This document shows positions 1 through 8,193 of a DNA stretch of 64,000 bases, piece by piece; the stretch's first letter is position 1; each line of letters opens with the position of its first letter. Below the pieces are notes generated by a model. It was not told the DNA's origin. It worked only from the letters and a program-made list of their open reading frames with translations, and did not search any database. Origin of the DNA: Deltaproteobacteria bacterium (GTDB lineage Bacteria > Myxococcota_A > Polyangia > Polyangiales > Ga0077539); contig JADJAE010000160.1 of NCBI GenBank assembly GCA_016704445.1, forward strand, positions 379,433 through 443,432, written 5' to 3'. The position numbers were made by a program, and so were the translations under genes.

Positions 1-468
1 GCGTGAGCGCATGGACGCGGGGTCGCGCGAGTCGCTGAGCAGCATCGAATACTGCCCGAACGCGCCCAGCGGCGAGCCCATGTCGTAGACCTCGGCGGTC
101 ACCACGAGCTCGGTGCCCGCCTTGCGGTAATCCGTACGGGCGAGCTGGCGGAAGCCGTAAGAGATGTACTTCTCCCCCGCACCGTCGATGAGCTGGAAGA
201 GCTCTTGACCGTTGACAAGGCGCACCGCACCGGACTGCGACCACCCCGGGAGCGTGGCTCCCTGAGGGAGAAACCTGCCGGTCTCGCGAAAGGCGTCGGC
301 CGCCGCGGGGGGATCGATGGAGGCCGCGGGGGGAGCGCCGGGCCGGGCCGCCGGAGCGGGAGCCGCGGCCGCAGGAGCGTGCGCAGCCGCGGCGCCCGGT
401 CGCTGTGGAGGGTCGCGTCGACAAGCCGCCGCAAGGGAGAGGATCAGGAAGAGGGGAGTACGGTTCAT
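1..468 (-). CDS. Lipoprotein with DUF6599-like domain (3' end off window)
   Basis: The gene starts at an ATG at 468 on the minus strand and is still open at base 1, giving 156 codons. The first 16 residues form a short lipoprotein signal ending in LAAAC. An Ala/Pro-rich linker of about 45 residues follows. The segment GWSQSGAVRLVNGQELFQ, then LIDGAGEKYISYGF and EVYDMGSPLGAFGQYS, matches what I know of DUF6599 proteins, which are exported and of unknown function. The gene diverges from the pilus operon across about 230 bases. The lipoprotein call is seen in sequence; the domain name comes from recall of the family pattern. The C-terminus is missing only because the window ends. Confidence 0.75.
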   Translation of the reverse strand, partial: MNRTPLFLILSLAAACRRDPPQRPGAAAAHAPAAAAPAPAARPGAPPAASIDPPAAADAFRETGRFLPQGATLPGWSQSGAVRLVNGQELFQLIDGAGEKYISYGFRQLARTDYRKAGTELVVTAEVYDMGSPLGAFGQYSMLLSDSRDPASMRSR

Positions 469-584
469 CGCCCCCGGGTGATACGGTGCTGACCGATGAA
501 CCCGCCAGCCATCGCTCCCCCATCGTCGTCGACGCGCCCACCCCCGCCGCCATACACACCGCTGTCGGGAGGACTGCGCAGGGT

Positions 585-599
585 CCGCAATGATTGCGG
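585..599. promoter_or_regulatory. Perfect 15-base inverted repeat in divergent intergenic region
   Basis: CCGCAAT-G-ATTGCGG is a perfect 7+1+7 palindrome. It lies about 108 bases upstream of the start site predicted from the sigma-54 box at 674-689, a usual distance for the binding site of a sigma-54 activator. It could instead be an operator for either divergent gene. The rest of the 469-702 region holds nothing else I recognise. Confidence 0.45.
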
Positions 600-673
600 G
601 GTCACGCAAGGGGGCTTCGTGGAGGGGGAGGGACACCGGGATTTCCGCTGTCTTTTCCAGCATCACGATGGTA

Positions 674-689
674 GGGCACACCCGTTGCA
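674..689 (+). promoter_or_regulatory. Sigma-54 (-24/-12) promoter for the pilus operon
   Basis: GGGCACACCCGTTGCA aligns with the consensus TGGCACGNNNNTTGCA. GG (675-676) and GC (687-688) are separated by exactly 10 bases, and the only mismatches are the first base and the seventh. The predicted start of transcription is near 700, just ahead of the GTG at 703, so the leader would be almost absent. Sigma-54 control of type IV pilin genes is established in Pseudomonas and Myxococcus; here it is inferred from the box alone. Confidence 0.6.
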
Positions 690-702
690 GTCTACGCACT
701 CC

Positions 703-1299
703 GTGACGTTTCGTGATCGCCAGACCGGCTTCTCACTCCTGGAACTGATGATCGTCGTGGTCATCATCGGGATCGTGACCGCGCTGGCGCTGCCGGGTAT
801 GGCGCAGGCCTCGCGGGAGCGTCGCATCCAGCAGGCGGCGGTGACGGTCCTCGACATCGCCCGCGAGGTTCGCACCCGGGCCATGTACCGGGGGCGCGCC
901 CAGACCCTGATCATCACCCAGAGCGGCGCGGCGATCCGGCTCGACGCCTATGAGGGCAGCTCGCCGTCCTGCAGGCTCTCCAACTTCGGTCCGGGGGCCC
1001 TCGACCCTGCCCAGCGGGTCGCCAATCTCGACCTCACGGACGCTCGCTTCAGCCGCGACAACCTCGGGGCCAGCATCGCGCTCCCCGCTGCGACCACCTA
1101 CCTGCAGATCTGCTACACGCCGCTCGGAGCCGCGTTCTATTCGGTGACCCCGATCGTGACGGCCAGCGAGGGGTGGAACAATGACACCAGCATGCTCGGC
1201 ATGGGTGGGGTCTTCCAGATCAACGTCTTCCAGACGACGGGCGGGGCAACCCGCCGGATCCTGATTCCGCTCGGGGGCATGCCGAGGATGCGGACATGA
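703..1299 (+). CDS. Minor pilin, FimT/GspH family
   Basis: A 198-residue prepilin-like protein. The GTG at 703 gives a nine-residue leader ending in Gly, followed by the prepilin peptidase site G^FSLLE with Glu at +5 and a hydrophobic N-terminal helix that anchors the subunit in the membrane before assembly. An upstream in-frame ATG at 496 would add a non-pilin-like extension and is rejected. Size and position (first of a FimT-PilV-W-X-Y1 series) fit FimU/FimT/GspH minor pilins, which form the pilus tip or priming complex. It overlaps the next gene by ATGA, so translation is probably coupled. The family call is strong; the exact paralogue name is not certain. Confidence 0.85.
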   Translation: MTFRDRQTGFSLLELMIVVVIIGIVTALALPGMAQASRERRIQQAAVTVLDIAREVRTRAMYRGRAQTLIITQSGAAIRLDAYEGSSPSCRLSNFGPGALDPAQRVANLDLTDARFSRDNLGASIALPAATTYLQICYTPLGAAFYSVTPIVTASEGWNNDTSMLGMGGVFQINVFQTTGGATRRILIPLGGMPRMRT

Positions 1300-1892
1300 G
1301 TCGCAAGCGAACCGCCCAGGCGGGCTACACGATGGTCGAGGTTCTCGCGGCGATGGCCGTCCTCGGGACCGGTCTGCTCGGCATCGTCGCGATGCAGAGC
1401 ACCGCGGTCAACGCCAACCAGCGCGCGCAGGAGATCACCATGGCGACCAACCTCGCCCGCCGTTGGCAGGATCGCCTCCGGCGTGACTCCTACCAGTGGA
1501 CCACGCCGTCGCAGTCCAACCCCGTCAGCAACATCGCGGCGACCTGGTACCTGTCGCGCCTCGGCGCGAGCCAGACGACCAACTGGTACGTCCCCGACCC
1601 GCCCTCGATGTCCGTCGCGGCGCTTCCCGAGACGGCGGCCTTCGACTACTTCGGCAACGACGTCCCGACCACCGACTCGCGAGCCTACTACTGCACCCAG
1701 GTCCGCCTGACCGCGCTCATCCCCAATCAGCTCATCCGGGCCGAGGTCAGGGTCTGGTGGTATCGGCAGGGCGGCGTTCGACCGATGACCTACACCGACT
1801 GCGCCCGCTCGGCGACCGCTTCGGTGAGCACCGACACCACCAACATCCGATCGATCTATGTGAGTCAGACCATTCAGAGGCACGACTCATGA
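1296..1892 (+). CDS. pilV: Minor pilin PilV
   Basis: A 198-residue prepilin. The basic leader MSRKRTAQAG is followed by YTMVEVLAAMAVLGTGLLGI, with Gly at -1, Glu at +5 and the 'LGTGLLGI' pattern typical of PilV. PilV sits with FimU, PilW and PilX in the tip complex that primes type IV pilus assembly and carries PilY1. Its start overlaps the stop of the first pilin (ATGA) and its stop overlaps the start of pilW, so the operon is tightly packed. There are conserved-looking Tyr/Trp-rich segments in the globular half, and two Cys (Y-Y-C-T and T-D-C-A) that could pair. Confidence 0.85.
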   Translation: MSRKRTAQAGYTMVEVLAAMAVLGTGLLGIVAMQSTAVNANQRAQEITMATNLARRWQDRLRRDSYQWTTPSQSNPVSNIAATWYLSRLGASQTTNWYVPDPPSMSVAALPETAAFDYFGNDVPTTDSRAYYCTQVRLTALIPNQLIRAEVRVWWYRQGGVRPMTYTDCARSATASVSTDTTNIRSIYVSQTIQRHDS

Positions 1893-3097
1893 GGCGCCGC
1901 GAGCAGGGCTATACGCTCGTCGAGCTCCTCATCTCGATCCTCCTCACGTCGATCGTCGTGTCTGCGCTGTACGCGGTCTCTCGCACGGCGACTGACACCT
2001 TCAATCAGCAGCAGCGCACCGCGGAGATGCAGCTCCGCCTCCGCTTCGCCATGGAGCAGATTCGCGCGGACCTCTCGCGCGCGGGATACATGTCGACGCC
2101 CAACAGCGCGATCGACCCTCGGGTGTGCCCCCGTCCGACGACGGCGTATCAGGGGCTGGAGATCGTGCGGACGTCGCCGAACCCTACAGTGCTCCCCACG
2201 GACAACCTGCACATCAACCCGATCACTCTCCGCATGACGGGTAACTACGTCACGGCCGATGAGTACACGGTGGCTGGCGTCTCGGGTTCGACGGTCTCCC
2301 TCCAGAATCAGTCGCCCCAGTGGACGCGGGTGCAGAGTCAGGCTGAGTTCAATCGCATCTTCGGCACCGCGATGTCGCCGCGGCTCATTCGCATCATGAG
2401 CACCTCCGGGCAGATGCAGTTCGCCGTCTCGATGGGCGGAACCTGGGTGAATTCCAGCTCCACCGGACTCCCGACGCTCCTTCTGACCACGACCCCGCTC
2501 GTCCAGGGCGCGGGAGCGAGCGCGAGCTCCGCGGGCGCCGGCTGCGGCCTCGCGGGCCTCGGAGTAGGCGCCACGGTCGCGCCGATCATGATGGTCGAGT
2601 ATCAGATCGGCAGCCTCGCGGCGCGCCTCGGCGAGCTCTACCCGGTGGACTCCGCGGCGCGCGCTGCGAAGACCGACCTGATCCGGCGCGAGTTCGATCT
2701 GCGCCCCGGCCCCGAGGAGGTCACGACCGCCGCGCGCCTCGTCGGCGAGTACGCGGTCGACTTCGACGCGACCGTTGCCTACGACATCGGCAATCCCACC
2801 AACAGCATCGTCGCGCAGCCGGCCATGCGCACGCTCGCCTTCGGCGACTCCAACATCACCAACCTGGTGGGAAGCGTCACCGGCGGCTCCGCCCGGCCGC
2901 AGCAGGTTCGCTCGCTGATCGTTCGCCTGTCGATCCGCGACCGGGATCAGGAGCCCAGCTTCGGCTGGGTTGCCCGCGGGACGACGTCCGCGCTCACGCG
3001 CTTCCGGGTCTATGACAACCGAACGGGCGCCGCGCGCGTGCGCTCGCTCGTCACGGAGATCGCGGTTCCCAACCTTGCGATTCGCAATCTCCGTTGA
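1889..3097 (+). CDS. pilW: Minor pilin PilW
   Basis: A 402-residue prepilin beginning at the ATG at 1889, which overlaps the pilV stop. The leader MRRREQG is followed by YTLVELLISILLTSIVVSAL, so the processing site and Glu at +5 are intact. Its length is much greater than that of the other minor pilins, as expected for PilW. The globular domain is Ser/Thr-rich and has a Gly/Ala-rich stretch near residues 210-230. PilW bridges PilV/PilX in the tip complex. A longer in-frame reading back to 1496 runs through pilV in another frame and is a shadow. Confidence 0.85.
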   Translation: MRRREQGYTLVELLISILLTSIVVSALYAVSRTATDTFNQQQRTAEMQLRLRFAMEQIRADLSRAGYMSTPNSAIDPRVCPRPTTAYQGLEIVRTSPNPTVLPTDNLHINPITLRMTGNYVTADEYTVAGVSGSTVSLQNQSPQWTRVQSQAEFNRIFGTAMSPRLIRIMSTSGQMQFAVSMGGTWVNSSSTGLPTLLLTTTPLVQGAGASASSAGAGCGLAGLGVGATVAPIMMVEYQIGSLAARLGELYPVDSAARAAKTDLIRREFDLRPGPEEVTTAARLVGEYAVDFDATVAYDIGNPTNSIVAQPAMRTLAFGDSNITNLVGSVTGGSARPQQVRSLIVRLSIRDRDQEPSFGWVARGTTSALTRFRVYDNRTGAARVRSLVTEIAVPNLAIRNLR

Positions 3098-3116
3098 AGG
3101 CGAACAGAGGACTCGA

Positions 3117-3785
3117 ATGACACACACGACGATCAGGAAGAAGCAGCGGAGGGCCCGGCGCGCAGAGCGCGGCGTCGCCATGTTCGTCGTGATGATGCTC
3201 CTGATGATGGTCAGCGCCGCGGGCGTGTTCGTGACGCGATCGTCGTCCTTGGAGATTCGTTCGTCCGGATACGTGCGGCAGTCCGCGCAGACCCACTACG
3301 TCGCCGAGGCCGGCGCCTCCTCGGTGATGACCCGGCTCCGCACCGCGTGCGCCGCGTACTTCAGCTCGAACATGCGAACGCAGGCGCTGACGGGCTTGCC
3401 CGGCTGCCCGACCATCACCACGTCCCGCGGACCGATCACGCCGCCCTGCTACACCTTCTACCTTACGGACTTTGATGTGATCACCAGCCCGCAGACCCTC
3501 TTCACCGGCGCGACGGGTACCGGGACGGGCCGCACGGCTGGATCGTTCGGCCAGGGCGGTCTGGCGCCGCGGTTCCAGGTGCGCGTGACCGAGCTCGGCG
3601 CCGACACCTCTCCGCAGCGCGGCACCGACGTCAGCGACCCCAGCTTGACGGTGCTGCCGGTGCGCCTGCTCGTGGAGTCCGAGGGCACCACGGAGCTCGA
3701 TACTTCCCTCTACGGATCTGACACCACCAACGTCGCGCGCGGCACGGAGACGCTCCGCGCCATCACGGTGATCCCATGCAACTGA
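3117..3785 (+). CDS. PilX-like pilus assembly protein
   Basis: 222 residues from the ATG at 3117. A basic N-terminus (KKQRRARRAERG) is followed by VAMFVVMMLLMMVSAAGVFV, the 'G-x-A-L-x-x-x-L/M' start typical of PilX N-terminal domains, where the Glu at +5 is absent. The motif THYVAEAGAS (aligned to 'A-F-Y-A-A-E-A-G' in PilX/GspK proteins) follows around residues 60-70. In Pseudomonas, PilX is the minor pilin needed with PilY1 for tip assembly. Start and stop are snug: it begins 19 bases after pilW and its last 10 bases overlap the start of pilY1. Confidence 0.8.
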   Translation: MTHTTIRKKQRRARRAERGVAMFVVMMLLMMVSAAGVFVTRSSSLEIRSSGYVRQSAQTHYVAEAGASSVMTRLRTACAAYFSSNMRTQALTGLPGCPTITTSRGPITPPCYTFYLTDFDVITSPQTLFTGATGTGTGRTAGSFGQGGLAPRFQVRVTELGADTSPQRGTDVSDPSLTVLPVRLLVESEGTTELDTSLYGSDTTNVARGTETLRAITVIPCN

Positions 3786-6700
3786 ACCGCAAGCGCTTCG
3801 GGCTCCTGGCCTCCCTGGCCGCGGCCTGGCTGTCTGCTCCGCACCTCGCCGAAGCGCAGCCCGTGCCGGGCGACGTCCGGTTGATCCGTCCGAACATCAT
3901 GGTGCTCCTCGACACCTCCGGGTCGATGGAGTTTCGCACCAACACCGCCAACAACGCCTGCAGGGGCGCCGACGGCGGCGCATGCAACCGATGCTCTAAC
4001 GGCGTGTCGATCTGCTCGCCCTCCTGTCCCGTCGACGAGCAGCGCAACCGCTGGACGACGGCGATCGAGGTCCTCACCGGCACCATCAACAACTTCACCT
4101 GCGTGGAGTCCGATCGCACCACGTCGGATTTCAATTACGACTACCTGTATCCCTATTCGCACCACCAGCCTCTGTCGAACGGTGTTCCACTTCATCGCTC
4201 GGGCGCTTCGCAGTTGGATAACGGCATCCTCGACGTCTATAACGATCGGGTTCGCTTCGGTCTGATGACGTTCGACAACGATATCCGTACGGGCGTCGCC
4301 GCGTACAACGGCATGTTCTCCTTTGCGGAGGACCGTACGTACCGCCCGAACCTGTGCCCGACGTCGACCACGGTGAACCTCGGGGCGAAGCGCGCGTCGG
4401 CTGACAACAACGTCGCCGACATCGTCCCTGGCGGGCTCATCTCGGTTGGTCCCTCTGCCGCCGACACCGCGACGCTCGGGCTCATCAATCGTCAGGTGCA
4501 GGAGACCGTGACCGGCCGCATCGCCGGACCTGGACCGGTCGTCGAGGTCCCCGGGGTGCGCCCCTTCGGCACCACGCCGATCGCGGCCTTCCTCGAGGAC
4601 GCGCTCTACTACTGGCGCAACCACCCCGACGTGACCGACGGGTCTGCGGGCGGCGTGGGCGATCCCTATTTCAACTGCCGTACGCGGGCGAACATCCTGA
4701 TCACGGACGGCGCTCCCACGGACTTCCGCCCGTTCTGCGTGGGTGGTCAGTGCCCTTACGATCCTCCCGCGCTCACCGCGATGACGATGGCCATGGCGGG
4801 CGCGGGATTGCCCAACGTGAGGACCTACGTGCTCGCCTTCAACGGGAGCGATCCCGAGGCGGTCAGCACCCTCGAGCCGATCGCGGTGTCCGGCAACACC
4901 ACCCGCGTCTACTACGCGAACGACCGGCCCACCTTCGCCGGCGCGCTCTCTTCGATCATCGACACCATCACCTCGCAGACCTCTACCCGCACGCCGCCGG
5001 TGTTCGGCGAGGCCGGCACCACCGCCGCGAGCGGCACGTCGCAGTATCAGTTCAACGCCTCGTTCAACGTGGTGCCCGGCATGCCGTGGGCGGGGTCGCT
5101 GGCGCGTAGGCGCACCGTCTGCCAGGCGCCTTCGGGGGGCGGAGCGCCCGTCCCGACCGAGGTGGATCCCGATCCGGCCGCGGGGGATGACTTCGCCTAC
5201 AGCCTCCGCCGCACGGTTCGCGACAGCCGCGGCTGGGGAGAGCGCTACCTCTGGACCTACGTCCCGACCGGAGTCACCACCTCCGCGGGCCTGCGCGGCA
5301 CCATCGCGAACGGTCTCACCGCGGGCATGGGATCCTCGGTCCAGCTCACTCCGGCGATGACCCCGCCGCTCTTCAACTACACGGCCACCTCCGATGTCGC
5401 CAGGCTGCTCTCCTGGCTGCGTGGCGACGTCGGGACGGTGCGTGAGAACCGTCCGCTCGGCGACATCTTCCGCTCGACGCCGGCGTACGTGTCTCCTCCG
5501 CGCGTCAACCTCCCCGACCAGACCTTCCTCGCGTATCGCCAGCGGACGCTCCCCATCGCGGGTCGTCGGCGCTCGGCCGTCACCGTCGGCACCCGTGAGC
5601 CGATGATCTATGTCGGCAGCAATGACGGCGTGCTCCACGCCTTCAACGCCGACACTGGTGAGGAGGCATGGGGCTTCGTTCCTCCTTACCTGGTGCCCAA
5701 TCTCCGTAACGGATATCCCACCACCCGCACGCAGGGCGTCGATGGGACCCCGGTCGTGAAGGAGATCTATTACGAGCGCTCGAACGCCTCGCTGACCGAC
5801 GACACCAATTGGCACACCGTGCTGGTCGTCGGCCTGCGGGCGGGCGGCGGCGCGTACGTCGGTCTCGACGTCACCGACCCTTACAGCCCCCAGTTTCTCT
5901 GGCAGTTCACCGACCCTGATCTCCAGATCTCTTCGGGCACCCCGGCGATTGGCACGGTCTTCTACTCCCCGAACGGCGGCACCCCCGTCGAGCGCGCGGT
6001 GGCCTTCCTGCCCGGTGGCGCGGGTGAGCTCTCGGGCTCGTGCTCTCCCACCTCCGCTCCTCGAGGGGCCCGGCCCAACACCCTCATGAACGGCTGGACC
6101 GGCGGCCGCGGCGCGCGTCGCCCCTACGTCCGTTGCTGGAACGGCAACCAGGGGCGCTTCTTCTACGTGGTCGACCTGAAGACCGGCGCGCTCCTCCGCA
6201 AGATCGGCGCGGCTCCGTCGACGGTTCCATACGATCCGACGATGGCGGCCTCGACCAGCCCCACGCCGACGCACTCCCCGATCGTGGGCGCGCCCGCGCT
6301 CTACAACGGCCTCGCGGGCGTCGTGACCACCCGCGCGTACGTCGGCGACGCCGACGGCACCCTCTGGCGCGTGGACTTGTCGAGCACCAACCCCGCCAAC
6401 TGGTGGATGGGCGACGCGTTCGACCTCTTCTGGGATCGTGGCTACAACGTCGGTCAGCCGATCATCGAGCGCCCGGTCACCAGCATCGATGAGATGGGGC
6501 GCACCATCATCGCCTTCGGTTCGGGTGACACCGACCTGCTCGAGGGCACCGACGAGAACCGGGTGGCGTCCATCGTCGAGACGACGCAGACCGATCTGGC
6601 GGGTACGTCGACCGGCATCAACATCGAGGAGAACTGGGGTATCCGCCCGGGCTCCCAGACCACCGACCGGGACTTCCTCGCGGGAGAGCGCCTGACCGGC

Positions 6701-7186
6701 TCCATGACGCTGTTCAACAACGTCCTCTACTTCGGCACCTTCGCGCCCCGCGTCGGCACCGATCCCTGCCAGATCGGCGCGGCCCGGCTCTGGGGCGTGG
6801 ACCTGACGCGCAACGACCCGACCGGCTCGACCCATCCGCAGGGACGGCTCGACCGGGACGGCGACCCGTCGACGACGACGGACATCGTCCGGGTCACGCG
6901 TGACCTGAACAACAACGGCACCGAGACCGACGACGCCAACAGCCTGCTGTTCGGCGTCGCGGTGGCCCGCCGTCCCAACTGCAACGTCAGCGCCTCGGTG
7001 GTCGACCCGATCACCGGCACCGCGCGAACCTTCGTCAGCTCGACGACGGGCGGCGAGTACCGCCTCGTCCTCCAGATCGCGCAGACCGGGATGGCGGGCG
7101 GCAGCAGGACCGCGACCTTCTCGCGCTCTCTCCCGGCTCCCATCATCCCCTCGCGCATCGACTCGATCGCGACCGTATTCGAGTGA
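3776..7186 (+). CDS. pilY1: PilY1/PilC pilus tip adhesin
   Basis: 1,136 residues. A signal peptide (cut near AEA/QP, residue 27) is followed directly by a von Willebrand A-type domain with an intact MIDAS start, DTSGS at residues 46-50. The C-terminal half, from about residue 560, is the PilY1 beta-propeller, including GDIFRSTPAYVSPP and YVGSNDGVLHAFNADTG. Near residues 1025-1050 there are two Asp/Asn-rich loops (DRDGDPSTTTD and DLNNNGTETDD) in the area where PilY1 binds calcium to regulate retraction. It acts on the pilus tip or outer surface in adhesion and surface sensing. The gene is full length with no frameshift, and is the operon's fifth gene. Confidence 0.92.
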   Translation: MQLNRKRFGLLASLAAAWLSAPHLAEAQPVPGDVRLIRPNIMVLLDTSGSMEFRTNTANNACRGADGGACNRCSNGVSICSPSCPVDEQRNRWTTAIEVLTGTINNFTCVESDRTTSDFNYDYLYPYSHHQPLSNGVPLHRSGASQLDNGILDVYNDRVRFGLMTFDNDIRTGVAAYNGMFSFAEDRTYRPNLCPTSTTVNLGAKRASADNNVADIVPGGLISVGPSAADTATLGLINRQVQETVTGRIAGPGPVVEVPGVRPFGTTPIAAFLEDALYYWRNHPDVTDGSAGGVGDPYFNCRTRANILITDGAPTDFRPFCVGGQCPYDPPALTAMTMAMAGAGLPNVRTYVLAFNGSDPEAVSTLEPIAVSGNTTRVYYANDRPTFAGALSSIIDTITSQTSTRTPPVFGEAGTTAASGTSQYQFNASFNVVPGMPWAGSLARRRTVCQAPSGGGAPVPTEVDPDPAAGDDFAYSLRRTVRDSRGWGERYLWTYVPTGVTTSAGLRGTIANGLTAGMGSSVQLTPAMTPPLFNYTATSDVARLLSWLRGDVGTVRENRPLGDIFRSTPAYVSPPRVNLPDQTFLAYRQRTLPIAGRRRSAVTVGTREPMIYVGSNDGVLHAFNADTGEEAWGFVPPYLVPNLRNGYPTTRTQGVDGTPVVKEIYYERSNASLTDDTNWHTVLVVGLRAGGGAYVGLDVTDPYSPQFLWQFTDPDLQISSGTPAIGTVFYSPNGGTPVERAVAFLPGGAGELSGSCSPTSAPRGARPNTLMNGWTGGRGARRPYVRCWNGNQGRFFYVVDLKTGALLRKIGAAPSTVPYDPTMAASTSPTPTHSPIVGAPALYNGLAGVVTTRAYVGDADGTLWRVDLSSTNPANWWMGDAFDLFWDRGYNVGQPIIERPVTSIDEMGRTIIAFGSGDTDLLEGTDENRVASIVETTQTDLAGTSTGINIEENWGIRPGSQTTDRDFLAGERLTGSMTLFNNVLYFGTFAPRVGTDPCQIGAARLWGVDLTRNDPTGSTHPQGRLDRDGDPSTTTDIVRVTRDLNNNGTETDDANSLLFGVAVARRPNCNVSASVVDPITGTARTFVSSTTGGEYRLVLQIAQTGMAGGSRTATFSRSLPAPIIPSRIDSIATVFE

Positions 7187-7719
7187 TGCGTCCGTGGCTC
7201 CTGAGCGTCGTCGCCCTGCTCGCGCTGGCGGCGTGTCATCGTCGCCCGCGCGCACCGCAGCCGCCGGCTCCCGCGGTCCCTGCGGAGGTGGTGGAGGAGC
7301 GCGTGGTCGAGGAGGCCCCCGCCGCCACGGATGACCTGCTCCCCGGAACGCTGAACGCCTTCGGGCTCCCCATGCCGACGGTCACCCAGGAGCGCCTGGC
7401 CACCGACGACATGAAGATCTTCCGGGTGGACGCGCCGATGCCCCGAGTGATGCGCTACTTGGAGCAGCGCCTGGAGGTCCACAACGCGGACATCCATCCG
7501 CTCGCGGCGGTGATCCACAGGGCCATCGTGCGCGGCGTGCAGTCGAACCTCATCGTCGACGTAGGCGTGCGAGACGAGGGCGACCGCACGATGGTCACGG
7601 TCTGGAACCGCACGCCACCGCCGGCTGCCACCGCCGCTCCGCGCACCCTCGACGAGGGCTTGCGCGCGGTCGGCTTCGATCCAGCGACCGGACAGTACGC
7701 GCCGGAGTTCAACCGCTGA
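7186..7719 (+). CDS. Lipoprotein, last gene of pilus operon
   Basis: 177 residues with a clear lipoprotein signal (LSVVALLALAAC). The ATG at 7186 overlaps the pilY1 stop (TGATG); a GTG three bases earlier is the alternative. The mature part has an acidic/Pro linker, then about 130 residues with pattern FRVDAPMPRVMRYLEQRL and a C-terminal GFDPATGQYAPEFNR. I do not recognise a named family. The position resembles that of PilY2 or PilE in other species, but there is no pilin motif. Being translationally coupled to pilY1, it probably helps export, assemble or tether the tip complex at the membrane. Confidence 0.75.
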   Translation: MRPWLLSVVALLALAACHRRPRAPQPPAPAVPAEVVEERVVEEAPAATDDLLPGTLNAFGLPMPTVTQERLATDDMKIFRVDAPMPRVMRYLEQRLEVHNADIHPLAAVIHRAIVRGVQSNLIVDVGVRDEGDRTMVTVWNRTPPPAATAAPRTLDEGLRAVGFDPATGQYAPEFNR

Positions 7720-7749
7720 GACAACGCGCTTCCATGCGATGATCCGACC

Positions 7750-8193
7750 ATGTCGGACGTGGCGCGCGTGGAGGTTCCGGACGGTGTTCGAGGCGGCCGG
7801 GGGCTGTCTCCCGGGGCGAGGGCGGTGGCGCTCTCGCTCGCGGAGACGTTGTTCGCGAGCGAGTCGGGGCCCCCATCGCCAGAGCGGCTGGAGTGGCTGG
7901 GCGATGACCTCGACCATTTCTTCGCTCACGCGGGTGGTCGCGCGCGCTCGGTCTTCCTGCTGTGCATCACCGCGATCGAACTCGTCTCGCCGTTGTTCAT
8001 ACGCCGCCTCGGGCGCTTCTCGACGCTGTCCCTCACGGAGCGCTTCGCCGCCCTCACGCGCTTCGAGGAGAGCCCCGCGGGGCTGGCGCTGTTCGGCGCC
8101 AAGGCGGCGCTGTGCATCGTCTGGTATGAGCACCCCTTGGCCGCCCGCGAGGTCGGCTTCGATGGCCTCTGCCTGGTGAGGAGGTCGGCGTGA
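7750..8193 (+). CDS. Small protein coupled to GMC oxidoreductase
   Basis: 147 residues, no signal peptide and no membrane segment strong enough to call. It is mostly helical with an LSPGARAVALSLAETLF start and a C-terminal WYEHPLAAREVGFDG. Its stop overlaps the start of the GMC oxidoreductase gene (GTGA). That linkage, the size and the helical character suggest a small subunit comparable to the gluconate 2-dehydrogenase subunit 3 group, which accompanies GMC flavoenzymes. No Tat signal is visible, so a cytoplasmic site is likely. The function is inferred from context only. GATGAT lies 6 bases before the ATG, a one-mismatch version of the start-proximal promoter box seen elsewhere in this window. 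Confidence 0.7.
   Translation: MSDVARVEVPDGVRGGRGLSPGARAVALSLAETLFASESGPPSPERLEWLGDDLDHFFAHAGGRARSVFLLCITAIELVSPLFIRRLGRFSTLSLTERFAALTRFEESPAGLALFGAKAALCIVWYEHPLAAREVGFDGLCLVRRSA

Noticed and set aside
3710..7255. Minus-strand open frame of 1,181 codons opposite pilY1
   Set aside because: Arg/Asp/Gly-rich translation without domains; it mirrors the strong codon bias of pilY1 and is a shadow.
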